The notes beneath the pieces are model-generated. The model was given only the letters and a program-made list of their open reading frames with translations. It was not told where the DNA came from and did no database searches. A program made the position numbers and the translations under genes. Shown one piece after another: positions 1 to 7,925 of a stretch of 26,433 nt of DNA (positions within the stretch are counted from its first letter, which is position 1; every line of letters begins with the position of its first letter). Source of the stretch: Pseudomonadota bacterium (GTDB lineage: Bacteria; Myxococcota_A; Polyangia; Haliangiales; Haliangiaceae); NCBI GenBank assembly GCA_023428295.1, contig JAEYYV010000218.1, positions 1 to 26,433 on the forward strand. Direction: 5' to 3'.

Positions 1-145
1 CGTCGTCCAGATGCTCAAGAAGCGAGCCTTCGGCTATCGCAGCTTCGAGAACTTTCGCACCGTCGTGTTGTTCCGCTGCGGCGGTCTCGAACTCTATCCA
101 TCAACCCACCTGAAAGCCGGATGAGCCTGTTCCACGAATAGAGCC
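1..145 (+). mobile_element. Right end of an ISL3-like insertion sequence
   Basis: Just past the transposase stop, bases 129-145 read on the minus strand as ggctctattcgtggaac. Many ISL3 elements have terminal repeats beginning GGCTCT or GGGTCT, so 145 is the probable outer boundary. Family members usually duplicate 8 bp of target, so agtaatcg (146-153) would be the expected duplicated octamer; the other copy lies outside the window. The minus-strand gene at 101-355 runs into this end. Confidence 0.5.
2..124 (+). pseudogene. ISL3-family transposase, C-terminal fragment (cut by window edge)
   Basis: The reading frame enters from the left edge and stops with TGA at 122-124. The visible 40 residues include KRAFGYRSFENFRTVVLF, which resembles the conserved C-terminal tail of ISL3-family DDE transposases (K-R-x-[FY]-G-[FY]-R-x-F-x-x-[FY]-R). 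Whether the gene is intact to the left cannot be seen. It is followed within 25 bases by a sequence that looks like an ISL3 terminal inverted repeat, which supports the family call. Transposases of this family move the element by cut and paste. The family is judged from a short tail only. Confidence 0.7.
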
Positions 146-355
146 AGTAATCGACTGAACTGCATTTGCAGGTATCGAGCGCGTCAGAGTCGAACGAATC
201 CAATCTTGAATCAGCTCTGCTGGAATCACTGGCTGCTCGATCTCCAACCGCAGCCATGGCGACGCGTGAAGCGCGACCAGCGCCCCGCCCGCGCCGCGCG
301 TTATCGAGGCACCGCTAGGCAAGTCCAGTTGGAGCACGTGGTGTGAAGTGCTCAT
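101..355 (-). CDS. Small hypothetical protein, 3' end apparently replaced by IS sequence
   Basis: 84 residues, no recognised family. It starts with ATG at 355, three bases after the stop of the membrane-protein gene at 359, so the two were probably co-transcribed. The middle (VALHASPWLRLEIEQPVIPAEL) has no membrane segment. If the IS boundary is at about 145, only the first 70 or so residues are native and the last 14 (ending SGFQVG) are read from the insertion sequence, antiparallel to the transposase tail. The original C-terminus is therefore probably lost. The function is unknown. Confidence 0.5.
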   Translation of the reverse strand: MSTSHHVLQLDLPSGASITRGAGGALVALHASPWLRLEIEQPVIPAELIQDWIRSTLTRSIPANAVQSITGSIRGTGSSGFQVG

Positions 356-358
356 CTT

Positions 359-892
359 TCAAGGGGCGAGCGTGGACGTGCGCATCGAGACATGAAGATT
401 CGATTCTCCCAGGAGGATTGCGACGACGTCTTGTCCAGGTAGCGCGAAGACCGTGATCGCACCATCGTACGATCGGAGTTCATGGGAAAGAGAGAGATAC
501 GAAAGTGACTCGCGACCGTCCTCGTGCCAGCGCACGAGCAGCGCATTCGATGAGGCAGCATAGCGTTCCCGCACATAACCTGCGTACCGAGGCGCATGAC
601 GTACCAAGTCCTCGACGGTTGTGTTCATCCTTTTGACGCTCATCCTGATCAAGTAAAGCGGCAACAAGAACGCGGCGATGAGCGCCGCCGCGATGAACGC
701 CGCGCTTCGTAGCTTGAAGCTGCCGGACTGAATGATGAGGGCGGTCATCACACTACAGAAGACGACTGCCGGCACGAGTACGACCAGCGTCTTCACTCGC
801 AGTGAATGATGGAGCCTGGCCGCAAGAGGCTCGACGAGTCGACGCACGATCTCGTCCGTGCGTGGACGTTCCTCGGCATCAATGGAGGGCAC
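359..892 (-). CDS. Hypothetical two-helix membrane protein
   Basis: About 177 residues from a GTG at 892, chosen because AAAGG lies nine bases upstream; a TTG at 946, directly after an in-frame stop, would add 18 residues. Two hydrophobic stretches (around TLVVLVPAVVFCSVMTALII and SAAFIAAALIAAFLLPLYLI) sit close together near residues 30-85, giving a hairpin. A roughly 90-residue soluble tail follows (RHAPRYAGYVRERYAAS, then LHVSMRTSTLAP at the end). The arrangement suggests an inner-membrane protein with a cytoplasmic C-terminal domain. No family is recognised. It precedes the IS-damaged gene by three bases. Confidence 0.6.
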   Translation of the reverse strand: MPSIDAEERPRTDEIVRRLVEPLAARLHHSLRVKTLVVLVPAVVFCSVMTALIIQSGSFKLRSAAFIAAALIAAFLLPLYLIRMSVKRMNTTVEDLVRHAPRYAGYVRERYAASSNALLVRWHEDGRESLSYLSLSHELRSYDGAITVFALPGQDVVAILLGESNLHVSMRTSTLAP

Positions 893-1159
893 GGCTGGTG
901 ACCTTTGTTCGGAGGCACTTTCGACTGCCCTCTGGACGCCATGCAACTACTGAAGTGCGCCGCCTGGGCTGGCATGCCACTGCTCGTTCGCCAGAGCTCT
1001 CGCCGAGCAATGCGGGCAACACGCAAATGCGACATGGCGTCTCGCGCACTTTTCTCATCCCGCCCATCCAGGCGCGAGAATGCCACGGTCATCGAATTGA
1101 CCGCAAGGAAGCAGCCATGACGGTGTCGAGACGGAAATGGGGACCGGCCCCGTTGCGTG

Positions 1160-2068
1160 TCAGGGCGCCGGGTGCCCGTTCATGCCCTTGCGCGTGCCCG
1201 CCTCGTGCTTCTCGAGCTCGAGGTCCGACTCGATCAGCGAGCCCATCGAGAGCTCGCCCTCCTCGAAGCCATCGAACGAGACGACGCGCGACGGATCGAG
1301 CTGCGACAGGCGATACAGGTCCGTGTACGCCTCGAAGATGTGCGGCGTCTGGCGCAGCTCCTGGTACACGCGGCCGACCGCCTTCAGGTGCTCCGTCTTC
1401 GCGCGCGCCTCGAGCTCGGCCACGCGCTGCTCCGTACCCGCGAGCAGCATCGCGGCATCGGTGCGGCCCTTCTCTTCGTACTCGGCCTTCGCGACCTCGA
1501 GCTTCGCCGCGACGGTCTCGAACATCTGCCGCGTGACCTCGGGCCGGAGCTCGATGTTCGCGATGCGGACGTCGTAGACCTCGATGCCGTAACCCGCCAT
1601 CGCCTTCTTCACGAGCGCCGTGAGCTCGGTCGCGAGCTCGGGCGCGTTGCGCAGGAACAGCGTGCGGTCCTTGCCGGCGAGCTCCGCGGACGCTTCGTGC
1701 AACGCGACGCTCTCGAGCGCCGCTTCCCAGTCATCGACCGAGAACAGCGCGCGATCGCTGTCGACGATGCGGAAGGTCACGCGCAGATCGACCTTCACGA
1801 GCGTGCCTTGGCTGTCGTTGGTCTCGATGTTGTGGAACACGCGCTCGTCGTGCTGGCGGCTCACCACGATCCAACGGTTCCACGGCGCGAGTCGGTTGCC
1901 GCCGACTCCCGCCTCGGTCGATCGCTCGTGCAGCTTACCGAAGCGGAGCTGCAAGAGCTCGTGGGACTCGGGCGTGATGACCGCGAGGCTCTTGAACGCG
2001 AACACACAGAGGCCGACGAGCACGGGAAGTGCCGCAAGTCCGATCAGCAGATAGATATCGATCTCCAT
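1160..2068 (-). CDS. SPFH/Band 7 domain membrane protein (second of a pair)
   Basis: 302 residues. One N-terminal membrane segment (IDIYLLIGLAALPVLVGLCV) is followed by an SPFH/Band 7 domain, seen in VVSRQHDERVFHNIETNDSQ, the beta-rich VKVDLRVTFRIVDSDRALFS, and the later helix leading to YGIEVYDVRIANIELRPEV, a classic Band 7 signature. A helical, Glu/Ala-rich region follows (about 190-250), as in flotillin/prohibitin-type proteins that oligomerise under the membrane and scaffold other proteins. It starts four bases after the stop of the other SPFH gene, with GGAG eight bases before the ATG. It is the last gene of the SulP-carbonic anhydrase operon. Its direct partner is inferred from position only. 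Confidence 0.88.
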   Translation of the reverse strand: MEIDIYLLIGLAALPVLVGLCVFAFKSLAVITPESHELLQLRFGKLHERSTEAGVGGNRLAPWNRWIVVSRQHDERVFHNIETNDSQGTLVKVDLRVTFRIVDSDRALFSVDDWEAALESVALHEASAELAGKDRTLFLRNAPELATELTALVKKAMAGYGIEVYDVRIANIELRPEVTRQMFETVAAKLEVAKAEYEEKGRTDAAMLLAGTEQRVAELEARAKTEHLKAVGRVYQELRQTPHIFEAYTDLYRLSQLDPSRVVSFDGFEEGELSMGSLIESDLELEKHEAGTRKGMNGHPAP

Positions 2069-2072
2069 AGCA

Positions 2073-2936
2073 CTAGCTCCGCAGCGACGAGGGTTGGTGG
2101 TTCATGTACACGCGGCGCGATCCGCCGAGGACGTCGAGCCGGCGGCGCGCGACGTAGTCACGCAGCACGCCGCGATCCGCGAGCAGCGCCAGCTCGGCGC
2201 CGACCGTCCGGATCTCGGCCTCCGTCGCGCTCGCATGAGCGTTCGCGATCGCGATCGCCTGCTCTGCCGACAGCACGCGCTGCTGACACTGCAGATCCGT
2301 GCGAGCGACGAGCGCCTTCGCCTCGGACTCCGCGGTGACGACCGCGTTGAGTGCATCGACCAGCTCCTCGGGCGGATCGAGTTGCAGGATATCGACCGCG
2401 GTGACGATGATGCCGTACTCCTCGAGCGCGGGCGCGGCGATCGCCTGCTGCGTGCGCTGCTGGAGCTGCGGCATCCGCATGCGCAGCGCGGTGTACGAGG
2501 ACAGATCCTCGGGGTTCTGTCCGAAGCGCGCGATCTGCTCGCGCACGACGAGCCGGAACAGGCCGCAGAGGTGCTCGATGGCATCCTTCGCATCGGCGAG
2601 ATACGTCGAGATCCGCGCCGGATCGATCCGGTAGCGGATGCGCGCGTTGACGCGAATGCGCGTGCCGTCGCCTGCGAGCGCTTCGATCGCCGGGTGCTTG
2701 GCGTCGAGCGCCATGCTGCGCTCGGCGAGCGAGATGGGGATGACGGTCGCCCACGGCGCACGCCAGTGCAGGCCGGGTCCGAAGACGCGCAGCTGGCCCG
2801 CGCCATCGCGCACGAAGCGCCCGAAGACAGCGAGCACCGCGACGTTGCCGTTATCGACGCGGAACCCGGAGCGAATGAACAGCCCGAGGAGCACGAGGGC
2901 TCCACCGATGCCGAGTCCAATAAACAAGGAAGTCAT
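2073..2936 (-). CDS. SPFH/Band 7 domain membrane protein (first of a pair)
   Basis: 287 residues: an N-terminal membrane helix (LFIGLGIGGALVLLGLFI), the SPFH entry VFGPGLHWRAPWATVIPISL (the G-P-G-x-H-x-x-x-P motif of stomatin/HflK-type proteins), then the core ending in YGIIVTAVDILQLDPPEEL, which is the hallmark Band 7 strand. An Ala/Glu helical segment follows (EQAIAIANAHASATEAEIRT). ATG at 2936 has GGAGA five bases upstream, and the SulP-carbonic anhydrase gene ends 12 bases before it. The two SPFH proteins are diverged, so they may form a hetero-oligomer like HflK/HflC or prohibitin 1/2. That they organise the transporter in the membrane is inference from the operon. Confidence 0.9.
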   Translation of the reverse strand: MTSLFIGLGIGGALVLLGLFIRSGFRVDNGNVAVLAVFGRFVRDGAGQLRVFGPGLHWRAPWATVIPISLAERSMALDAKHPAIEALAGDGTRIRVNARIRYRIDPARISTYLADAKDAIEHLCGLFRLVVREQIARFGQNPEDLSSYTALRMRMPQLQQRTQQAIAAPALEEYGIIVTAVDILQLDPPEELVDALNAVVTAESEAKALVARTDLQCQQRVLSAEQAIAIANAHASATEAEIRTVGAELALLADRGVLRDYVARRRLDVLGGSRRVYMNHQPSSLRS

Positions 2937-2948
2937 GAGTTCTCCGTT

Positions 2949-5051
2949 TTAGAGAGGCTTGAGAGGGAAACGATGGGGGTGAGTGCTGCGTCCCGTCAGG
3001 GCGAGCGACCGAGTGGTCGGCTCCTCGGGATGCGCCGGATCGACAGGAACGTTGCGCGCGTACGCGACGACGAGACCGCGGTTGACTTGAACCACGTCCT
3101 CGTTGAAGTGCGCGTGCGCGTGCTCGACGTCCGGGAGCTCTTTGACCTTCTCGGGCGAGTCGACGATCCAGCCGTTCGGCACGCGCTTGCGCGGCGGAAT
3201 CTCCACGCCGACCACGACCGCGCCGAGGCCGATGAAGCAGCCCTCGCCGATGATCGCGTCGTGAACGATCGCCTTGAAGCCGATGAACGTCTTCGCGCCG
3301 ATCATCGATGGTCCGTGGACGAGCGCCTGGTGCGCGAGCGAGCAGTCCGGACCGATCCAGATCGCCCACCGCCGGCCCTCGACCATGACCCACTTGTCCT
3401 TCAGCGCGTGGAGGACCACACCGTCCTGCACGTTCGAGCGATCACCGATGTAGAACGGCGCACCTTCGTCGGCGCGCACCGACGTGTCCGCCGCGACGTT
3501 CACCTCGCGGCCGAGCTCGACCCAGCCGATGACGGTAGCCGTCGGATGGACATACGCCGTCGGGTGAATCTTCGGCTTCGTGCGAACGTGACGCGACCAC
3601 ACGGCCTGCTCGTTCAGGTTGACGCCATGGACACCTTCTTGCGGTGCACCGCTCTGGGACACGACCGCGCGGATCGTCGGCGACGGCCGCAGGATCGGCG
3701 CATTCGCCTTTGGCCTCGCGCGCCGCTTCGCGAGCAGGTGATCGACGTACATGATCGCGCAGCCGACGGCGAGCCCCGTCATCAAGTGGCCGAGCATCGT
3801 GCCGATCGCCGAGGCGAGGAACGCGAGCGCGTGGAGCTTGTTCTCCCGCGCCGCGTCGATGAAGTACTTCACCTTGATCAGTCGCCACGCGATCGTGACG
3901 AGCAACCCGGCGAGCGCGGCGAGTGGAATCACCGCGAGCGATCCGCCGAAGAAGTACGCCGCGATGAGCAGCAAGGCGCCCGAGCAGATCGCGGCGATGC
4001 GCGTGCGCGCGCCCGCCTGGAGATTCACGGACGAACGCACGACGACGCCGGCCAGCGACATGCCACCGAACAGACCCGACGCGAGGTTGCCAACACCCTG
4101 TCCGAACAGCTCGGCGTTCGCGTTGTAACCGGACTTGCCGTTCGAGCTCTCGTCGACAGCCTTCGCCGAGATCAGCGACTCCGCCGCCGACAACAGCGCG
4201 AGCGGAATCGCGGCGGCGATCAGACCGAGCCAGCTGGTCCCCTCGGTCAGCACCGGAATCGACATCGCGATGCCCTCGAGACTGACCTCGCCGACCTTGG
4301 CGACCGGCCAGGCCAGCTCGTACGCGACGAACGTCGCGATGATGATGCCGAGGAGCGACGAGGGGAAGCTCTTCAGGTGCGCGAGCCCGACGGTGATCCA
4401 CACGACGACCAGGCCGCAGACCACGGCGAGCCAGTTGACCTCGCGCAACCACTCCATCGCCCAGAAGTCGGTGATCATGTGCCACAGCGCGCGATCCGAA
4501 CCGAACAGGATCGGTATCTGCTGATCGAGCAACTTGAGCCCGACGCCGGTCGTGAACCCGGCGAGCACGAGCTTGGGCAGCAGGTTGGCGAGCTTGCCGT
4601 AGCCGAGGAGCGCGATCAGCAGCGTGATGGCGCCACAGATCAGCGCGGCCGCAGCCGCACCGCCCACGCCGAACGTGGCCACGATGCCGAACACCATCAC
4701 GTTGAGCGCGGCCGCAGGTCCGCTGACGGAGTAGTTCGAGCCACCGAACGCCGCGGCCACCGCCGCACCGATCGATCCGGCGATGAGACCCGCGCTCGCC
4801 GGTAAGCCCGCTGCGATCGCGAGCGCGACGTTCAGCGGAATCGCCACGGTGGCGACCGTCAGACCCGCGAGCAGGTCCTTCATCGACAGGCCGTTCGCCG
4901 CGATCTCGCCCCAGCGATCGCGCAGCGTCGTGCGGATCTCGTCGAGACCCGACGACTTCGGCTCCTTCTTGCCGCGCGTGCGGGGATTGGTGTTGAGGTT
5001 GTCCAGCCGCGCCTTCGCGCGTGCCTGTTCGCGGGCTGCCGCTGGTGTCAC
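2949..5051 (-). CDS. SulP-family anion (probably bicarbonate) transporter fused to a gamma-class carbonic anhydrase
   Basis: 700 residues from GTG 5051, preferred over a TTG at 5105 because GGGAAGG lies just upstream. Residues about 50-440 are a SulP/SLC26 transporter with many membrane segments (e.g. SVSGPAAALNVMVFGIVATF, GFTTGVGLKLLDQQIPILF). The usual C-terminal STAS domain is absent. Instead residues about 490-660 form a left-handed beta-helix gamma-carbonic anhydrase close to Cam/CcmM: RADEGAPFYIGDRSNVQDG, then VVLHAL, then LAHQALVHGP. The three expected zinc ligands are present as His548, His574 and His579. The acidic loop carrying the Cam proton-shuttle Glu is short, as in CcmM. The enzyme would interconvert CO2 and bicarbonate at the cytoplasmic mouth of the transporter. 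Sulfate or other anion transport cannot be excluded. Two SPFH genes follow. Confidence 0.92.
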   Translation of the reverse strand: MTPAAAREQARAKARLDNLNTNPRTRGKKEPKSSGLDEIRTTLRDRWGEIAANGLSMKDLLAGLTVATVAIPLNVALAIAAGLPASAGLIAGSIGAAVAAAFGGSNYSVSGPAAALNVMVFGIVATFGVGGAAAAALICGAITLLIALLGYGKLANLLPKLVLAGFTTGVGLKLLDQQIPILFGSDRALWHMITDFWAMEWLREVNWLAVVCGLVVVWITVGLAHLKSFPSSLLGIIIATFVAYELAWPVAKVGEVSLEGIAMSIPVLTEGTSWLGLIAAAIPLALLSAAESLISAKAVDESSNGKSGYNANAELFGQGVGNLASGLFGGMSLAGVVVRSSVNLQAGARTRIAAICSGALLLIAAYFFGGSLAVIPLAALAGLLVTIAWRLIKVKYFIDAARENKLHALAFLASAIGTMLGHLMTGLAVGCAIMYVDHLLAKRRARPKANAPILRPSPTIRAVVSQSGAPQEGVHGVNLNEQAVWSRHVRTKPKIHPTAYVHPTATVIGWVELGREVNVAADTSVRADEGAPFYIGDRSNVQDGVVLHALKDKWVMVEGRRWAIWIGPDCSLAHQALVHGPSMIGAKTFIGFKAIVHDAIIGEGCFIGLGAVVVGVEIPPRKRVPNGWIVDSPEKVKELPDVEHAHAHFNEDVVQVNRGLVVAYARNVPVDPAHPEEPTTRSLALTGRSTHPHRFPLKPL

Positions 5052-5070
5052 AGCGCACCTTCCCGCACGC

Positions 5071-5088
5071 GCACCACGATCGTGGTGC
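5071..5088. promoter_or_regulatory. 18-bp perfect palindrome upstream of the SulP-carbonic anhydrase start
   Basis: gcaccacgatcgtggtgc is its own reverse complement over 18 bases. It lies about 20 bases before the GTG start at 5051. It could be a dimeric repressor operator, or a hairpin in the leader of the transporter mRNA that blocks the ribosome site. No T-run follows on the minus strand, so it does not look like an intrinsic terminator. If the TTG at 5105 were used, the palindrome would be coding, which weakens the operator reading. Confidence 0.5.
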
Positions 5089-5124
5089 ACTCGTTCTGAA
5101 TGCAAAGCATGAGTTCCTCGTCGC

Positions 5125-5145
5125 GATCACGTCGACGACGTGATC
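5125..5145. promoter_or_regulatory. Inverted repeat with 9-bp arms and 3-bp centre
   Basis: Arms gatcacgtc (5125-5133) and gacgtgatc (5137-5145) are perfect complements around a three-base centre. The site is in the 146-bp gap between the small membrane-protein gene (stop at 5198) and the SulP start at 5051, about 37 bases upstream of the other palindrome; both contain the half-site core CACG/CGTG. It is compatible with a transcription-factor dimer site or a leader hairpin. Confidence 0.5.
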
Positions 5146-5197
5146 ACGCAGCAAGACGTTGTTGAAACTGGATCGCGGGCGCGAGGCAGCCAGCGGC

Positions 5198-5557
5198 CTA
5201 TATCAACAGTCTCGTCGAGAACTCGGAGGGATGCGGATTCGGGACCTGCGCAGAGCGCAGCAACACCGGAACGTGTGCGACGCGAACGCGCTCCGGGCGC
5301 GCCACGATCACCACCGGCGGCGGCTTCGTCGACCATCGCGACTCTTCGCGTGCGACGGACTTCTTGTGCTGCTCGTGCTCTTCTTCGTTGTTGTTCGAGC
5401 CCTGCTGCTGGAGCATCGGCAGCCCGAGCCACAGGTTCTCGTGGGCCCGGCGGGTCATGCTTCCCGACCAGCACAGCGGCCAGATCGCGACCGTGAAGAC
5501 AACCAGGGCCCATGCGACCCACGAGCGTCGTACTTCTACTACTGGACGCGCGAGCAC
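5198..5557 (-). CDS. Small single-pass membrane protein upstream of the SulP operon
   Basis: 119 residues from GTG 5557, chosen because AGGAG lies seven bases upstream (another GTG at 5578 would add seven residues). One membrane segment near the N-terminus (VAWALVVFTVAIWPLCW) is followed by a charged, low-complexity tail (QQQGSNNNEEEHEQHKK) and a Pro/Val/Arg-rich end. No family is recognised. It points the same way as the transporter operon and lies 146 bp before it, so it may be the first gene of the transcript or a separate unit. The composition supports a real gene only moderately. Confidence 0.5.
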   Translation of the reverse strand: MLARPVVEVRRSWVAWALVVFTVAIWPLCWSGSMTRRAHENLWLGLPMLQQQGSNNNEEEHEQHKKSVAREESRWSTKPPPVVIVARPERVRVAHVPVLLRSAQVPNPHPSEFSTRLLI

Positions 5558-5751
5558 AGCAGTCTCCTGATAAGCCACTTAACCAGGTGCGTCAAGCACG
5601 GGATTCCCCGCTCCCTCGTTTTTGTTGCTGCGCGTCTCCTCTTACTCGCAACTTACGCGCCTCGCACAGCCGCGGAGTGGGACGCTGATTCTCTCTCACA
5701 TGTGGTGCAGCCGCGCTCGATCGCGCGCACCATCGGTCGGTCGTCTCGATC

Positions 5752-7197
5752 ATGAAGGTCCGCGCCCTCGCGTCGCTGTTTGTCCTCCGGTGTGTCCTCG
5801 GCGGGTCGATCGCAGCGGCCGAGACCGAGGCGCGGATCGCGAACGGCCCTGCTCCGCTCGTCGACGACTCCACCCCCGCCGCCGCTCCTGCGCCCGCCCC
5901 GCTGCTCTTGCGACGCTCGTACGCGTTGACCGCGATCGAGTCGGTCGGCGTGCTCGCGGGGATGAACATCGGCGCGCAACTGATCGGCAAGCACTACGCG
6001 AAGATCTCGTTCAAGTCGATCGCGACCAACTTCCGCACGGACTGGGCGTGGGACGAGGACGCCTTCACCACGAACAACTTCGGCCATCCGTACCAGGGCA
6101 CGCTCTACTACCAGACCGCGCGAACGAACGGCCTCGGCCTGCTCGGCTCCGCGATCGTCACGTACCTCGACAGCTTCGTGTGGGAGCTCGTGATGGAGAC
6201 CGAGATCCCGTCGCTCAACGATCAGATCGTGACGCCAGCGGCGGGCATCCTGCTCGGCGAGGCGCTGCATCGGTGGAGCCGCGCGATCCGCTACACGCCG
6301 ACCGGCGAGCGCCCCGGAGCTCTGCGCACGGTGTTCTCCACGCTCCTCGAGCCACTCGGCACGGTGAACCGCTTGGCGTTCGGCGAAGCCTGGCGCCTCA
6401 CACCGCCGCCGCCGAGCTTTGGCTTTGTCGCCGCCGGATTCGATGGCCTCGCCGTGACGTTCGACGAGGGCAACGGCTCGAAGGTGCTCGCACGCACCAA
6501 CCTCATCCACGGCGCGCTCGCGTACACGTACGGCCTGCCCGCCTCGCCCGAGTACACGCCGCGCGGTCCATTCGATCACTTCGACGCGCGCGTCGAGGGC
6601 GCCGTCTCTCCCGACGAGTACTTCGCGTCGCTGCGCCTGCGCACGCTCCTCTACGGCTGGAGCTACTGCGCGGGATCACGACTCCGCGGCGTGTGGGGCG
6701 CGTTCGGCGCGTACGACTTCGAGAACCCGGAGCGCGTCCGCATCAGCGCGGCAGCGGTCGGCGTCGGCACGACGCTGCACCTGGACATCGGCGAGCGTGG
6801 GTTCCTCCAGAGCACGGGCACCGTGAACTTCATCCCGTACGGCAGCGCGGGCGGCGACGTGCCCGGCAACTCCGATCGCGACTATCACCGCGGCCCGGGC
6901 TCCTCGCAGCTCCTCGAGGTGCGGCTCGGCTACGCGGGTCTCGGGCTCTTCCGTCTCACGGGCGCGGCCTACGAGATCGACGGCGCGCGCTTCCAAGAGG
7001 GCTCCGAGATCCTGACGCTCACGCGGCTCGAGGCGCTGTGGGGCTTCGCGGAGCATCACGCGATCGGCGTGGGCGCAGACTTCGGAACGCGTCGCGCGCG
7101 CTTCCCAGACATGCCCGCACTGACCGATCGATCGGCGCACGTGAGCGTCTTCTACGCGCTGATCCAGGATCGCGCGTTCGGCGGGCACCGGCGGTAG
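5752..7197 (+). CDS. DUF3943 family outer-membrane protein
   Basis: 481 residues with an N-terminal signal peptide (LASLFVLRCVLGGSIAAAE) and a Pro/Ala-rich linker. A region around residues 100-170 (NNFGHPYQGTLYYQTARTNG) is the signature of DUF3943, a family of exported proteins of unknown function. The remaining 300 residues alternate in beta-strand fashion (RVRISAAAVGVGTTLHLDIG, FGAYDFENPERV) and end in a strand-like segment, as in outer-membrane barrels. It is transcribed away from the SulP cluster; 195 bp separate the two start codons. A methyltransferase-fold gene follows 56 bp later. The substrate or role is not known. Confidence 0.8.
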   Translation: MKVRALASLFVLRCVLGGSIAAAETEARIANGPAPLVDDSTPAAAPAPAPLLLRRSYALTAIESVGVLAGMNIGAQLIGKHYAKISFKSIATNFRTDWAWDEDAFTTNNFGHPYQGTLYYQTARTNGLGLLGSAIVTYLDSFVWELVMETEIPSLNDQIVTPAAGILLGEALHRWSRAIRYTPTGERPGALRTVFSTLLEPLGTVNRLAFGEAWRLTPPPPSFGFVAAGFDGLAVTFDEGNGSKVLARTNLIHGALAYTYGLPASPEYTPRGPFDHFDARVEGAVSPDEYFASLRLRTLLYGWSYCAGSRLRGVWGAFGAYDFENPERVRISAAAVGVGTTLHLDIGERGFLQSTGTVNFIPYGSAGGDVPGNSDRDYHRGPGSSQLLEVRLGYAGLGLFRLTGAAYEIDGARFQEGSEILTLTRLEALWGFAEHHAIGVGADFGTRRARFPDMPALTDRSAHVSVFYALIQDRAFGGHRR

Positions 7198-7253
7198 CAT
7201 CGTCGACTCGTGTTCGCGCATAGTCCATGCGGCCAACCGCGGGGACACCGAAC

Positions 7254-7925
7254 ATGACAACCACCTACGAAGCCGCAGATCTCGAGGGTTCCGAAATGGT
7301 CCTCGAGCGCGAGGGCACGGAAGTCTGCATCCGCGTCGGGCACCGCACGCTCATGTCGAGCGACGTCCACGACTCCGAGGACGAGCTCGGGCGCATCATC
7401 GCCCAAGCCGTCACCGACGTCGCGACGCCCCACGTGTTGATCGGCGGCCTCGGGCTTGGCTTCACGCTCCGCGCCGCGCTCGACGGCCTGCCAGCGGACG
7501 CGCGCGTCGATGTCGCGGAGCTCGTGCCCGCTGTCGTGCGGTGGAACCGCGAAGATTGCGGCGACTACAGCGGACGTCCGCTCGACGACGAGCGCACGAC
7601 GCTCTTTGTCGAAGATGTCGCGGCGGTCATCGCGCGAAGCGAGAACACGTACGACGCGATCGCGCTCGATGTCGACAACGGGCCGAGCGCGGTCACGCAT
7701 CCTCGCAACGAGCAGCTCTACAAGCGAGCTGGCCTGGCGCGGGCGTACGCGGCGCTTCGTGCCGGCGGCGTGCTCGCGGTGTGGTCGTCGTTTCCGTCCG
7801 ACACGTTCACGAAGGCGCTCGAGGATCTCGGCGGAGCGGTCGAGCTCGTCGAGACGACGCTCGGGCTCGGCTCACCGCAGCACTACATCTGGCTCGCCCG
7901 GAAGCCAGACGCACCCGACGAGTGA
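7254..7925 (+). CDS. Spermidine/spermine synthase-like (Rossmann methyltransferase-fold) protein
   Basis: 223 residues from ATG 7254, which has GGGGA eight bases upstream; an ATG at 7227 would add nine residues. The nucleotide-binding loop VLIGGLGLGFTLRAALDG is followed by an acidic strand end (VDVAELVPAVVRWNRE), as in polyamine synthases and related proteins. YDAIALDVDNGP is the next conserved acidic strand, and ARAYAALRAGGVLAVWSS the late strand. It is shorter than true spermidine synthases (about 280 residues) because the N-terminal beta domain is mostly missing, so a different transfer reaction on decarboxylated or ordinary S-adenosylmethionine is possible. It follows the DUF3943 gene in the same direction. 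Confidence 0.78.
   Translation: MTTTYEAADLEGSEMVLEREGTEVCIRVGHRTLMSSDVHDSEDELGRIIAQAVTDVATPHVLIGGLGLGFTLRAALDGLPADARVDVAELVPAVVRWNREDCGDYSGRPLDDERTTLFVEDVAAVIARSENTYDAIALDVDNGPSAVTHPRNEQLYKRAGLARAYAALRAGGVLAVWSSFPSDTFTKALEDLGGAVELVETTLGLGSPQHYIWLARKPDAPDE

Noticed and set aside
2094..4805. A 903-codon open frame on the plus strand
   Set aside because: It lies antisense to the SPFH and SulP-carbonic anhydrase genes and its product is Arg/Asp/His-rich with no domain; it is a typical shadow frame of high-GC coding DNA.
5125..5145. The dyad as an intrinsic terminator
   Set aside because: No T-run follows the stem on the minus strand, and none is evident on the plus strand.
5622..7223. A 533-codon plus-strand frame over the DUF3943 gene
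   Set aside because: Arg/Pro-rich shadow; the frame starting at 5752 has a signal peptide and a recognised domain.
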